A stretch of DNA of 50,180 bases from assembly GCA_007129255.1 (NCBI GenBank), contig SKVW01000073.1:1-50180 (forward strand). The letters are read 5' to 3'. Origin of the DNA: Bacteroidales bacterium. GTDB lineage: Bacteria > Bacteroidota > Bacteroidia > Bacteroidales > UBA7960. Below the pieces are notes generated by a model that ran no database searches, was not told the origin of the DNA, and saw only the letters and a program-made list of their open reading frames with translations. A program made the position numbers and the translations under genes. Numbering within the stretch: the stretch's first letter is position 1; every line of letters begins with the position of its first letter. Of this stretch, positions 34,688 through 42,092 are shown piece by piece.

Positions 34688-35356
34688 CTATACGCCAATA
34701 GAGATATCATCAACAATATCAATAACCCCCGAGGTATAAAATGCAATATCCAGTGCTTCCTTTTTCATAACAAAAAAAGGAACTTCCCCTGTTAAACGCA
34801 CAACACCATCTTTTACGCTGACCTCAATAGCATTTTCATCAACCAGGGCACTTCGCTGGTAAGCTTTTTTAATGTCGTTCTCGATATCAATATCTATTGA
34901 AGTTTTTCGGGGCATCACCAATAATTTGTTGATTACACCAACCACACCCTGGGTGGAGGTTGCGATATCTTCTGCCAGGATCTTTTCCCAATAGCTTTCA
35001 ACCTCGCCGGAAAGAGTAACAAATCCCTCATCAGTTTCCACAATAATTTTGCTGGCGTTAATCTGATTGTTCCATAGCAGCCTGACCTCCACATTGCTTT
35101 TGATTTCTTCGTCAGTGGGTAAGGTGAATTCGGGAGGAAATACTACTTCAAGCATGTTCTCCACACTGGTGATTCCGCCTACCAGGTATGCCTCTTCCTC
35201 AGCAGCTTTTTTGGCGGCATAGGCCGGCACACTTCCTTCAAGCATCACCGTGTTTCCTTTTACGGTGACAGTTACGTCATTTGCATTTACACTGTCATTC
35301 CAGGCAAGCTGGTCAACAATTTCCTGTTTTTTAATTTCTTCTGAAGTTGGGTTCAT
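34688..35356 (-). CDS. Triple BON-domain protein (copy 1)
   Basis: A 222-residue protein made of three BON domains (about residues 6-72, 80-146 and 155-221), each with the pattern of an N-terminal helix and a Gly-bearing strand: VTVTVKGNTVMLEGSVP, IIVETDEGFVTLSGEVES, IEVSVKDGVVRLTGEVP. BON domains usually bind membranes or protect against osmotic shock (as in OsmY), but this protein has no signal peptide, so it is probably cytosolic. The ATG at 35356 is chosen because the paralogue at 46610 starts at the same place. The first 105 residues are about 60-65% identical to that paralogue. It is divergent from pcm. Confidence 0.88.
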   Translation of the reverse strand: MNPTSEEIKKQEIVDQLAWNDSVNANDVTVTVKGNTVMLEGSVPAYAAKKAAEEEAYLVGGITSVENMLEVVFPPEFTLPTDEEIKSNVEVRLLWNNQINASKIIVETDEGFVTLSGEVESYWEKILAEDIATSTQGVVGVINKLLVMPRKTSIDIDIENDIKKAYQRSALVDENAIEVSVKDGVVRLTGEVPFFVMKKEALDIAFYTSGVIDIVDDISIGV

Positions 35357-35408
35357 GACAATTTGGTTTTTCAGGTGTAACAATTTTTTATTTATACTGA
35401 AAGTTTTG

Positions 35409-35424
35409 CCAAAGTTTATTCCAT
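35409..35424 (-). promoter_or_regulatory. Conserved upstream motif of BON gene copy 1
   Basis: TGGAATAAACTTTGGC on the minus strand, 52 bases before the ATG. The second BON gene has TGGAATAAAACTTGAA at nearly the same distance (47 bases). GG-N10-GG keeps sigma54 spacing but not the GC of the -12 element. It may simply be conserved by descent. Confidence 0.35.
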
Positions 35425-35539
35425 AATTGAGAGAAAGGGTGCATTTGCTTTAATACCGCGATAAAAACCCTAAAACCTTAATTGTGTTTCAACTACGGGA
35501 ATGGTTTTTGCCTTTATATCTGCAAAACTTTTTAAAACT

Positions 35540-36166
35540 ATGGATGCCAAAGAAAAAATGATCAAGCACCACCTGAAAGGACGTGATATTTATGATGGAC
35601 GGGTTTTACGTGCCATGCGCGCCGTCGAGCGGGAGTTGTTTGTACCGGATGACATGGTGCATGTTGCTTATGACGATACCGCCTTGCCCATCGGACGGGG
35701 ACAAACCATCAGTCAACCTTATATTGTTGCTTTCATGGCCCAGGCCCTTCAGCTTAAACCCGATGATAAGGTGCTTGAAGTTGGCAGTGGTTGCGGATAC
35801 AATGCCGCTGTTTTGTCACAGCTTGTTAACCATGTGTACAGTGTGGAGATCATTGAATGGCTGGCCGAAAAGGCAAGGAAAAACCTTATGAAGGCAGGGG
35901 TGTATAATGTTACGGTAAAGCATGGCGATGGATATAAAGGGTGGCCCGAAAAAGCCCCTTTTGATAAAATTATGCTGACAGCAGCCGCCGGTGAGGTCCC
36001 CTCCGGTTTAAAAGATCAACTGAAAACAGGAGGAAAGATTCTTGCCCCTGTCGGTAAAACCCTGCAAGTACTGAAGTTAATGGAAAAACTAGGAGAGGAT
36101 GATTTCGAAGAAACCGAATTGATCCATGTTCGTTTTGTCCCGATGACCGGAGAAACAGAAAAATAA
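35540..36166 (+). CDS. pcm: Protein-L-isoaspartate O-methyltransferase
   Basis: A 208-residue SAM enzyme that methylates isoaspartyl residues in aged proteins and starts their repair. Family marks in order: RVLRAMRAVERELFVP, AYDDTALPIGRGQTISQPYIVAFM (substrate loop), the SAM motif VLEVGSGCGYNAAVLSQL, VYSVEIIEWLAEKAR, HGDGYKGWPEKAPFDKIMLTAAA, and GGKILAPVG. The ATG at 35540 (MDAKEKMIKHHLKGR) fits the family start; the longer frame from 35501 does not. It is followed by an unknown helical protein gene and an erythromycin-esterase-family gene, a repair/stress setting. Confidence 0.95.
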   Translation: MDAKEKMIKHHLKGRDIYDGRVLRAMRAVERELFVPDDMVHVAYDDTALPIGRGQTISQPYIVAFMAQALQLKPDDKVLEVGSGCGYNAAVLSQLVNHVYSVEIIEWLAEKARKNLMKAGVYNVTVKHGDGYKGWPEKAPFDKIMLTAAAGEVPSGLKDQLKTGGKILAPVGKTLQVLKLMEKLGEDDFEETELIHVRFVPMTGETEK

Positions 36167-36298
36167 AACCTCTTTTTTACTGTGGAGATTTATCCCCGTT
36201 CGTTGAAAAACTTCCCATCTGTTATGACCATCGATCATTGTAAACAGGAAAACTTTTGATCGGAAAAGTAGTTCTAAAAAAATTCAAATCCCTAACCC

Positions 36299-37456
36299 AT
36301 GAGCAGTAAAGCAAAGCATCATAACCAAATTGCCAGGCAGTTGCTTGATGATTTTTTGAATCGTACCGGTATAACAGGACAGGGGGGTAATCCCGGGCGA
36401 AGATATCTTTGGACGGATGCATTTGCCGTGCACTGCTGTTTTGCCCTTGCCCGTTCAGAAAAAGATGAAAACTATCTGCAACACGGTTTGCATTTAATCG
36501 ATGCGGTACATAACACATTGGGGAAGCACCGGACTGATGATTCCAGAACCGGATGGATTAGCGGGTTGCCCGAAGAAGAAGGGGAAAAACACCCGACAAC
36601 CGGCGGGCTCAGAATAGGTAAGAAATTGCCGGAGAAAGCCGCAGGAACTTATCTGAACCCATACAAGGAAATGGAATGCGACGGGCAGTACTTTCATTAT
36701 CTGACCCGTTGGTTTAGCGCCCTTACCGGTGCTTACCATCAAACCGGCGAAGAAAAATATGCCTTCTGGGCTGCGGAATTGATTAAGGTTACCGAAAAAT
36801 TCGTTAATAAAGAAGGGGAGACGGTTCGCTTATTCTGGAAAATGAAAACAGACCTGTCGGAACCTTCGGTAAAAAGTATGGGAATGCATGACCCCCTGGA
36901 AGGATTGATATGCACCCTTAGCATAAAAGAGTTTGCAAAAAAGAAAGAAATTTCCCTGGAAGAACTGGAGGAAGATTTACAAAAAATCTGCAAGGACATG
37001 TCCTGGTTTACAACGGACGCCCTGGGCATTGGCGGGCTGCTCTTAAACACGGTTAAAGCTGGAATGATGGCGCAGAACGGGCAAACGCTCCCGAAGAACA
37101 TTCAGCCCGGCAAATTGCTGGCCGACAGCATGGCCGGCTTACAGGCCTATCTTGGGAATTCTCCCGGACCCTTGCATCCTGCCGAAACCAGGTTGCCCTT
37201 TCGCGAATGCGGCCTTTCCCTGGGAATTCGCACCATTACAGGTATGCAAAACGACCTGGATTTGCCCGACCTGGATATCCGGCCTCTGGAGAACTTTTCC
37301 GGACTGGCCGAAGACCTCGAAAATTTTTGGCTGGTTTCTCAGCACCGCCAAGCGCAAACCTGGAAAAATCACCGCGATATCAATGCCGTTTCTCTTGCTG
37401 CAAGTTTGCTGGCCCAAAAACAACCCCGGGCTTTTTGCCCAAAAACCATTAAGTGA
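36299..37456 (+). CDS. Unrecognised helical protein, possibly alpha/alpha-barrel fold
   Basis: A 385-residue soluble protein. I do not recognise the family. The pattern of paired helices with aromatic and acidic loop residues (RRYLWTDAFAVHCCFALAR, YFHYLTRWFSALTGAYHQTGEEKYAFWAAELIK, MGMHDPLEGLICTLSIKEFA, WFTTDALGIGGLLLN, RPLENFSGLAEDLENFWLVSQHRQAQTW) suggests an alpha/alpha toroid like that of glycosidase or terpenoid-cyclase folds. Possible active-site residues are Asp and His in WTDAFAVH and MHDPLEG. It is 132 bp after pcm in the same direction and ends 4 bp from the convergent erythromycin-esterase-family gene. Function is open. Confidence 0.8.
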   Translation: MSSKAKHHNQIARQLLDDFLNRTGITGQGGNPGRRYLWTDAFAVHCCFALARSEKDENYLQHGLHLIDAVHNTLGKHRTDDSRTGWISGLPEEEGEKHPTTGGLRIGKKLPEKAAGTYLNPYKEMECDGQYFHYLTRWFSALTGAYHQTGEEKYAFWAAELIKVTEKFVNKEGETVRLFWKMKTDLSEPSVKSMGMHDPLEGLICTLSIKEFAKKKEISLEELEEDLQKICKDMSWFTTDALGIGGLLLNTVKAGMMAQNGQTLPKNIQPGKLLADSMAGLQAYLGNSPGPLHPAETRLPFRECGLSLGIRTITGMQNDLDLPDLDIRPLENFSGLAEDLENFWLVSQHRQAQTWKNHRDINAVSLAASLLAQKQPRAFCPKTIK

Positions 37457-37460
37457 TCGT

Positions 37461-38786
37461 CTAAATTCCCCATGGATAGGTTTCCGGGATAAGCCGGGGA
37501 TCTTCTTCTGTTTTTATCGGGTGTAAAGCCTCTGTCTCATCAAGGTAAATGAAAGCATCATACCGTACAGGAATCAGGCTTGGTACATAGTTTCCAAAAT
37601 GATCCCTTTCCGGATGGTAAATGACCCCAATGGCCCGGTGATCCATCTGTTGCGCCATCAGGGAATGATCTTCCACGTCACGGGTTATGATCAGTTTATC
37701 AATTGGTCCGGATTGATGAAGAAGGAACTCCCAACTGTTTTTCCGGGCTTCCGGCACCTCCATTTTTTCCATGGGTGCATCCCAGGCCTGCCCGGCTATT
37801 ACACTGCCCTTATAGGAACCAAAGCCAACGGCTACGGTATGGTCTGTTCCCCATTTTTCCCGCACAAGCTGTCCCACGTTAACCATCCCGCCTGCTTTCA
37901 TATTGGTGGCACGGGCATCCCCAATGTGGGTGTTGTGTTCCCAGATCACCGCTTTGGAGTCCGGGCCATGAAAATCAAGCAGCCTTTCCAGGGTAGCGGT
38001 CATGTGCTCATCGCGTATGTTCCATGATTGGGGTCCTCCTTTTACCATGGCACGGTAATACCTTTCGGCATTTACGGCCGTCATGGCATTTTGTTCGGCA
38101 TTAAAGGGTGCTTCATGATCATTGTTGTATAGGGGAACCCTGTTGCGGATCTTTTCCAGTAAATCCAGCACTTCCCTTTCGCAACTTTCAGGAGTAAACC
38201 GGGTTGAGGTGGCGTATTGGGTCGCTTCCCTGTTGTAGGGCTCAAAACAGGCCAGGGCTTCTTCCGCAGACCTCAGCGCATCGGGATCGTTTTCCTTTAA
38301 ATATTCCCTGATGGCCTCAAGCGACTCCCACAAGCTATAAACATCCAGGCCATAAAAGCCTGCCTGATGGATAAAATCATTGTTTTGATTGTAGTCCTTT
38401 AACCACTCCATCAATGCGGCAACTTCCCAGTTTGCCCACATCCAGGAAGGCCATCTGTGGAACTTTCGCAACACTTGCTGGGCATTTATTCCACTATCAT
38501 TGTAATTCCTGATATAACGGTTTATTTGATAACAATCCGGCCAGTCGCCCTCTACCCCAATGATGTTAAAACCCTTCTCCTGGATTAGTTTCTTTGTTAT
38601 GTGTGCCCGCCACACATAATATTCGTGGGTGCCATGGGAGGCCTCTCCAAGCATGACAATCTTTGCATCGCCAATTCGGTCAAAAAGGGGGTCCAGCCCT
38701 TTTTGCAGCAAATGCGACTTTTCATTGATCAATTCCGTAAGACTTTCTTTAGAAGGATCACTTGGTTTTCCGGTTAAAAGGCTCAT
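37461..38786 (-). CDS. Erythromycin esterase family protein
   Basis: A 441-residue protein of the EreA/EreB-like superfamily. Key segments are MLGEASHGTHEYYVWRAHITKKLI (catalytic His and Glu), VEGDWPDCYQINRYI, HRWPSWMWANWEVAALMEWL, FYGLDVYSLWES, and WEHNTHIGDARAT with the second conserved His. Most chromosomal members are not macrolide resistance enzymes; they are linked with pcm (fusions of the two families are known), and the true substrate is uncertain. Here pcm is close by, which supports a role in that repair context. No signal peptide is present. It converges with the helical protein gene. Confidence 0.9.
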   Translation of the reverse strand: MSLLTGKPSDPSKESLTELINEKSHLLQKGLDPLFDRIGDAKIVMLGEASHGTHEYYVWRAHITKKLIQEKGFNIIGVEGDWPDCYQINRYIRNYNDSGINAQQVLRKFHRWPSWMWANWEVAALMEWLKDYNQNNDFIHQAGFYGLDVYSLWESLEAIREYLKENDPDALRSAEEALACFEPYNREATQYATSTRFTPESCEREVLDLLEKIRNRVPLYNNDHEAPFNAEQNAMTAVNAERYYRAMVKGGPQSWNIRDEHMTATLERLLDFHGPDSKAVIWEHNTHIGDARATNMKAGGMVNVGQLVREKWGTDHTVAVGFGSYKGSVIAGQAWDAPMEKMEVPEARKNSWEFLLHQSGPIDKLIITRDVEDHSLMAQQMDHRAIGVIYHPERDHFGNYVPSLIPVRYDAFIYLDETEALHPIKTEEDPRLIPETYPWGI

Positions 38787-38920
38787 GATTTCTTTTTTCT
38801 TTTTTTAATAACAAATCCATGCCATGATGTCCGGATTATCTGTAGAAATCGAACGGTTTGGGCTTTATTTCTTCTCAAAGGAACAACTGAAGCGGACAAA
38901 AAAATTAACCCTTTCTTTTG

Positions 38921-38936
38921 TGGTATATTAATTGCC
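38921..38936 (+). promoter_or_regulatory. Sigma54-like -24/-12 promoter, ferredoxin copy 2
   Basis: TGGTATATTAATTGCC has GG, ten bases, then GC, and TTGC in the -12 position, a good fit to TGGCAC-N5-TTGCW. Copy 1 of the cassette carries the same motif with two changes in the spacer and one in the -12 box. The ATG lies 81 bases downstream. Confidence 0.55.
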
Positions 38937-39017
38937 TGTTTTAATCCTGAAAAGGAGTTTTATATTATGAAAATAGCCTGTCAGGATATAATATAATCAC
39001 CCTAAAAGAATGAAGTT

Positions 39018-39215
39018 ATGGCGATAAAAAAAGTAAGGATTACCGAAGACTGCACTGCATGTGAATTGTGTGTTGAACTTTGCCCGGAAGTTTTCAGCCT
39101 TCCGGATGAGATAGCGGTTGTAAATGAAGATGTAAACCTCGATATGTACGAGGAAAAAATTAAAGAAGCCGCCGAAGAATGTCCTGTTGAAGCCATTAAA
39201 ATTGAAGAGGAATAA
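39018..39215 (+). CDS. Single-cluster 4Fe-4S ferredoxin (cassette copy 2)
   Basis: A 65-residue monocluster ferredoxin, with cluster ligands Cys12, Cys15, Cys18 and Cys55 and an extra Cys22, all in the same positions as copy 1 at 31965. The 15 differing residues are mostly conservative (Asp/Glu) and sit outside the cysteine motif, so both copies should be functional. It starts the second ferredoxin-DUF2267-Hsp20 cassette. The best sigma54-like motif of the window lies upstream, and a perfect hairpin lies between this gene and DUF2267. Confidence 0.93.
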   Translation: MAIKKVRITEDCTACELCVELCPEVFSLPDEIAVVNEDVNLDMYEEKIKEAAEECPVEAIKIEEE

Positions 39216-39237
39216 AAGGAATAAAAACAGATCCTGG

Positions 39238-39267
39238 CAGATCATTTTATAACCGGAAAATGATCTG
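39238..39267 (+). terminator. Perfect hairpin between ferredoxin and DUF2267, copy 2
   Basis: CAGATCATTTT and AAAATGATCTG (11 bp) around an 8-base loop. No direct T-run follows, so it may be an mRNA processing or stabilising element rather than a full terminator. The first cassette has a hairpin in the same place. Confidence 0.55.
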
Positions 39268-39322
39268 TTCATTCTGTTTAATGATTTTTTTAATAACCAT
39301 TAACCAAAAAGAATAAGATACC

Positions 39323-39772
39323 ATGGCTATCAATTTTGAAAAATTCGCACAAGAAGGAAATGAGTTTTTGAATAACCTGACCAGCGGCCTGGGTCATCCT
39401 GAAGAAGAGGGCCGCACGGGAATCATTTTGAGGGCAGTGATGCATACCCTTCGCGAGAGGATTACCATTAGTGAATCCCTGAACCTGCTTGCCCAGTTGC
39501 CCATGTTTCTCAAAGGAATTTACGTGGATGGATGGAGATACCGGGAAAAACCCCTGGATTTGAAATCTGCTGAAGACTTTACCAATGAAGTGAAAAAGCA
39601 CCAGGCACATTATGGGGAGCGGCAGTTTGAATGGGAAAAATCAACCGAAGAGATCGTTAAGATCGTTCTGAATCACTTAGGTAAATACATTTCTGATGGA
39701 GAGTTTGAGGATATCATAGCCCAGATGCCCAAACCCCTCAAAGGGTTGATCCGCGAAAGCAGGGATTTATAG
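39323..39772 (+). CDS. DUF2267 family protein (cassette copy 2)
   Basis: A 149-residue DUF2267 protein, the same length as copy 1 and about 72% identical. The core (GRTGIILRAVMHTLRERI, ESLNLLAQLPMFLKGIYVDGW) is nearly unchanged; differences gather in residues 75-100 and the C-terminus, which may define the partner surface. The start at 39323 aligns with copy 1. Unlike copy 1 it has no Shine-Dalgarno, so translation control differs. Hsp20 copy 2 follows after 160 bases, longer than in copy 1, with its own small hairpin. Confidence 0.9.
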   Translation: MAINFEKFAQEGNEFLNNLTSGLGHPEEEGRTGIILRAVMHTLRERITISESLNLLAQLPMFLKGIYVDGWRYREKPLDLKSAEDFTNEVKKHQAHYGERQFEWEKSTEEIVKIVLNHLGKYISDGEFEDIIAQMPKPLKGLIRESRDL

Positions 39773-39844
39773 AGTTTTCCTGTTCGTAAAAAGCGGGTGT
39801 TTTTTGTTTTTTAACCCAGACTCCAGGGGTTGGAATGTCAAGCT

Positions 39845-39868
39845 CCTTCAGATAACTTTCTCTGAAGG
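39845..39868 (+). other. Small hairpin between DUF2267 and Hsp20, copy 2
   Basis: CCTTCAGA, an 8-base loop, TCTGAAGG, upstream of the Hsp20 gene. No T-run follows. It may be a leader structure of the Hsp20 mRNA. Confidence 0.45.
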
Positions 39869-39932
39869 GTTATTCTTTGACTCAAACCAACGGTAAAATG
39901 AATCTGTTTGCAGGATAAAAAAAGAAAATATT

Positions 39933-40373
39933 ATGGCACTAATCAAAAGAGACAAACCGGCATTTATTTCCACACTGGAAAGGTTAATGGGAGAAGACCT
40001 GATGGACCGGCTTCAAAGCGGATTTTCATCGACTCAGACTACCATTCCTGCAGTCAATGTAAGAGAAGAAGAGGATGAATTTGAGATCCAGGTTGCTGCG
40101 CCAGGCATGGAAAAGGAGGATTTTAACATTGATCTGGACGGCAACCTGCTGACGATTAGCTCGGAACGCGAGGATGAAGTAAAAGAAGGAGAAGGAGAAT
40201 TCAGTCGCAGGGAGTTCAGCTATCAGTCTTTTAGCAGAACCTTTACCCTGCCCGAAAACACCATCGACAGTGAAAAAATAAAAGTCAAATACAAAGAGGG
40301 TATATTACGCATTAAATTGCCCAAACTGGAGCATGTCAAAGGACGGGGCAGCCGGAAAATTGAGATTTTCTGA
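39933..40373 (+). CDS. Hsp20/alpha-crystallin small heat-shock protein (cassette copy 2)
   Basis: A 146-residue small heat-shock protein. The alpha-crystallin domain spans about residues 35-133, with TIPAVNVREEEDEFEIQVAA, PGMEKEDFNIDLDGNLLTI and the GILRIKLPKLE motif. It closely matches copy 1 (32949), including SRREFSYQSF and LPENTIDSEKI. The acidic loop is shorter (DEVKEGEGE). Two paralogues could form mixed oligomers or respond to different stresses. A terminator at 40483 separates it from the aldehyde dehydrogenase gene. Confidence 0.93.
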   Translation: MALIKRDKPAFISTLERLMGEDLMDRLQSGFSSTQTTIPAVNVREEEDEFEIQVAAPGMEKEDFNIDLDGNLLTISSEREDEVKEGEGEFSRREFSYQSFSRTFTLPENTIDSEKIKVKYKEGILRIKLPKLEHVKGRGSRKIEIF

Positions 40374-40482
40374 AAGCCGTTCTGCTGATAAACAGAATTT
40401 TTTTGAAGTAATAAAAGTTTATTCTCTTCAAAGGGCAAAAAAAAGAGAAGGAAAGGAGAACTGCAGACAAAAAGAAGCCGTC

Positions 40483-40524
40483 AGGTTCCCCCTTTTTGGC
40501 TTCATAAGGCGAACCTCTTTTTTT
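40483..40524 (+). terminator. Rho-independent terminator after Hsp20 copy 2
   Basis: AGGTTC pairs with GAACCT and inner CCTT with AAGG, followed by CTTTTTTT. It ends the second cassette about 110 bases after the Hsp20 stop. Confidence 0.7.
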
Positions 40525-40620
40525 GAACAAGGGCTTGTGCAGCAGACATTTTATCCTGCCTTTCTGATAAATCGTAAAAAAGGTCAAAGCTCATTTAATA
40601 TAATTTTAAAACCATTTGCT

Positions 40621-41988
40621 ATGTTACAATCCATAAACCCCAATACCAAAGAAGTGATTGGCAGTTTTCAGCATGCCAGTCTGGAGGAAGTTGATAACAG
40701 TCTTTTTCTGGCACAACAAGGTTTTTCCAACTGGCGTCTGAAAACTTTTGATGAGCGGAGCCATTTTTTAAAAAAGCTGGCTGCTTTGCTGCGGGAAAAC
40801 AAAAGAACCTGTGCAGAGATCATCAGCCGGGAAATGGGAAAAGTAATCAGGGAATCCATCAAGGAAGTAGAAAAGTCTGCCATGGTGGTAGATTTTTTTG
40901 CCGAACATGGTGCACGTTATTTAAAGGAGGAAAAAATCAAATTAGATGAGGGGGAAGGACTTATTAAATATGAACCCCTGGGGGTTGTTTTGGGGGTTAT
41001 GCCCTGGAATTTTCCTTTCTGGCAGGTTTTTCGCTTTGCCGCTCCTACTCTGATGGCAGGAAATGCCATTGTTTTGAAACATTCCTCTCAAGTACCGGCA
41101 TGCTGTGAAAAAATTGAAGAGATGTTTGAAAGGGCCGGTTTCCCTGGAGGGGTATTCCAGAAACTAATCATTCCTTCTGCCATGGTTGAAAACATCATCA
41201 AAGATTTTCGTGTGCAGGCGGTGAGCTTTACCGGAAGCCTGGAAGCGGGCAGCAAAGTAGGCCGTTTTGCAGGCGAAGAGATCAAAAAATCTGTTTTGGA
41301 GCTCGGCGGCAGCGACCCTTTTATCGTACTGGAAGATGCAGACATAAAAACGGCAGCCAAAGCTGGTGTAAGTTCCCGGATGAAAAATTTCGGGCAAAGC
41401 TGTGATGCCGCCAAACGATTTATTTTGCACGAAAGCATTGCAGAGGATTTTCTGGATGCCATGATCGAAGAATTGGAATTGCAGCGGTTTGGTGATCCCC
41501 TGGATGAAAAAAGTGACTTTGCCGGCCTGTCCAGCCAGAAACAGAAAGACCTGTTGCAAAAACAAGTAAAAATTTCCCTTGAAATGGGAGCAGAAGTGGG
41601 ATGGGAGGCAGAAAAAGCCCCGGATAATGACACCTTTTTCAAGCCTTTGATTTTGAAAGGCATTACCCCCGACATGCCCGCATACAAAGAAGAGTTGTTT
41701 GGTCCGGTATTTTCCGTTTTCATTGTTTCCGATGGGTTAGAGGCAATACGAATAGCCAATAATACCGAATTCGGACTGGGCGCATCCATTTGGACGGAAG
41801 ACCTGGTAAGGGGTTGGAAGCTTTTACGTGAGGTCCAGGCAGGGATCGTTTCCATTAACAATCAGGTTAAGTCCAGACCTGAACTTCCTTTTGGAGGCAT
41901 TAAAAAGTCAGGAACGGGTCGTGAATTGTCCGGAGAAGGATGCCGGGAATTTACCAACCGCAAATCTGTTTGGTATTCAATAGAATAG
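40621..41988 (+). CDS. NAD(P)-dependent aldehyde dehydrogenase, succinate-semialdehyde type
   Basis: A 455-residue aldehyde dehydrogenase nearest to short succinate-semialdehyde dehydrogenases (GabD/YneI type). The catalytic set is Asn130 (MPWNFPF), Glu228 (LELGGSDPF) and Cys261 (FGQSCDAAKRF). NAD-binding parts are KHSSQVPA and SFTGSLEAG. The C-terminal motif is ELPFGGIKKSGTGRELSGEG. The ATG at 40621 (MLQSINPNTKEVIG) is the family start; a longer frame from 40333 overlaps Hsp20 and a terminator. It may clear reactive aldehydes formed under stress, matching its neighbours, but a catabolic role is as likely. Confidence 0.92.
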   Translation: MLQSINPNTKEVIGSFQHASLEEVDNSLFLAQQGFSNWRLKTFDERSHFLKKLAALLRENKRTCAEIISREMGKVIRESIKEVEKSAMVVDFFAEHGARYLKEEKIKLDEGEGLIKYEPLGVVLGVMPWNFPFWQVFRFAAPTLMAGNAIVLKHSSQVPACCEKIEEMFERAGFPGGVFQKLIIPSAMVENIIKDFRVQAVSFTGSLEAGSKVGRFAGEEIKKSVLELGGSDPFIVLEDADIKTAAKAGVSSRMKNFGQSCDAAKRFILHESIAEDFLDAMIEELELQRFGDPLDEKSDFAGLSSQKQKDLLQKQVKISLEMGAEVGWEAEKAPDNDTFFKPLILKGITPDMPAYKEELFGPVFSVFIVSDGLEAIRIANNTEFGLGASIWTEDLVRGWKLLREVQAGIVSINNQVKSRPELPFGGIKKSGTGRELSGEGCREFTNRKSVWYSIE

Positions 41989-42022
41989 CTTCCCTTAATT
42001 TTTAATTCAGGGATCAGCGTTG

Positions 42023-42055
42023 GCAGGTTTTAAAGCAATGCCATTTTAAACCTGC
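42023..42055. terminator. Hairpin between convergent aldehyde dehydrogenase and apgM genes
   Basis: GCAGGTTTTAAA and TTTTAAACCTGC form a stem with two mismatches around a 10-base loop. No T-run follows, so it is a weak shared terminator. Confidence 0.45.
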
Positions 42056-42092
42056 AGATCTTGTGTAACCAGTTTTTCCCTTCAAAAGCAGT

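Noticed and set aside
37461-38786. Erythromycin-esterase-family gene as an acquired macrolide-resistance gene
   Set aside because: No mobile element or resistance gene nearby, and the association with pcm fits the chromosomal housekeeping branch of the family.
41088-41861. 257-residue minus-strand frame
   Set aside because: Antisense to the aldehyde dehydrogenase gene, whose catalytic residues are all present on the other strand.
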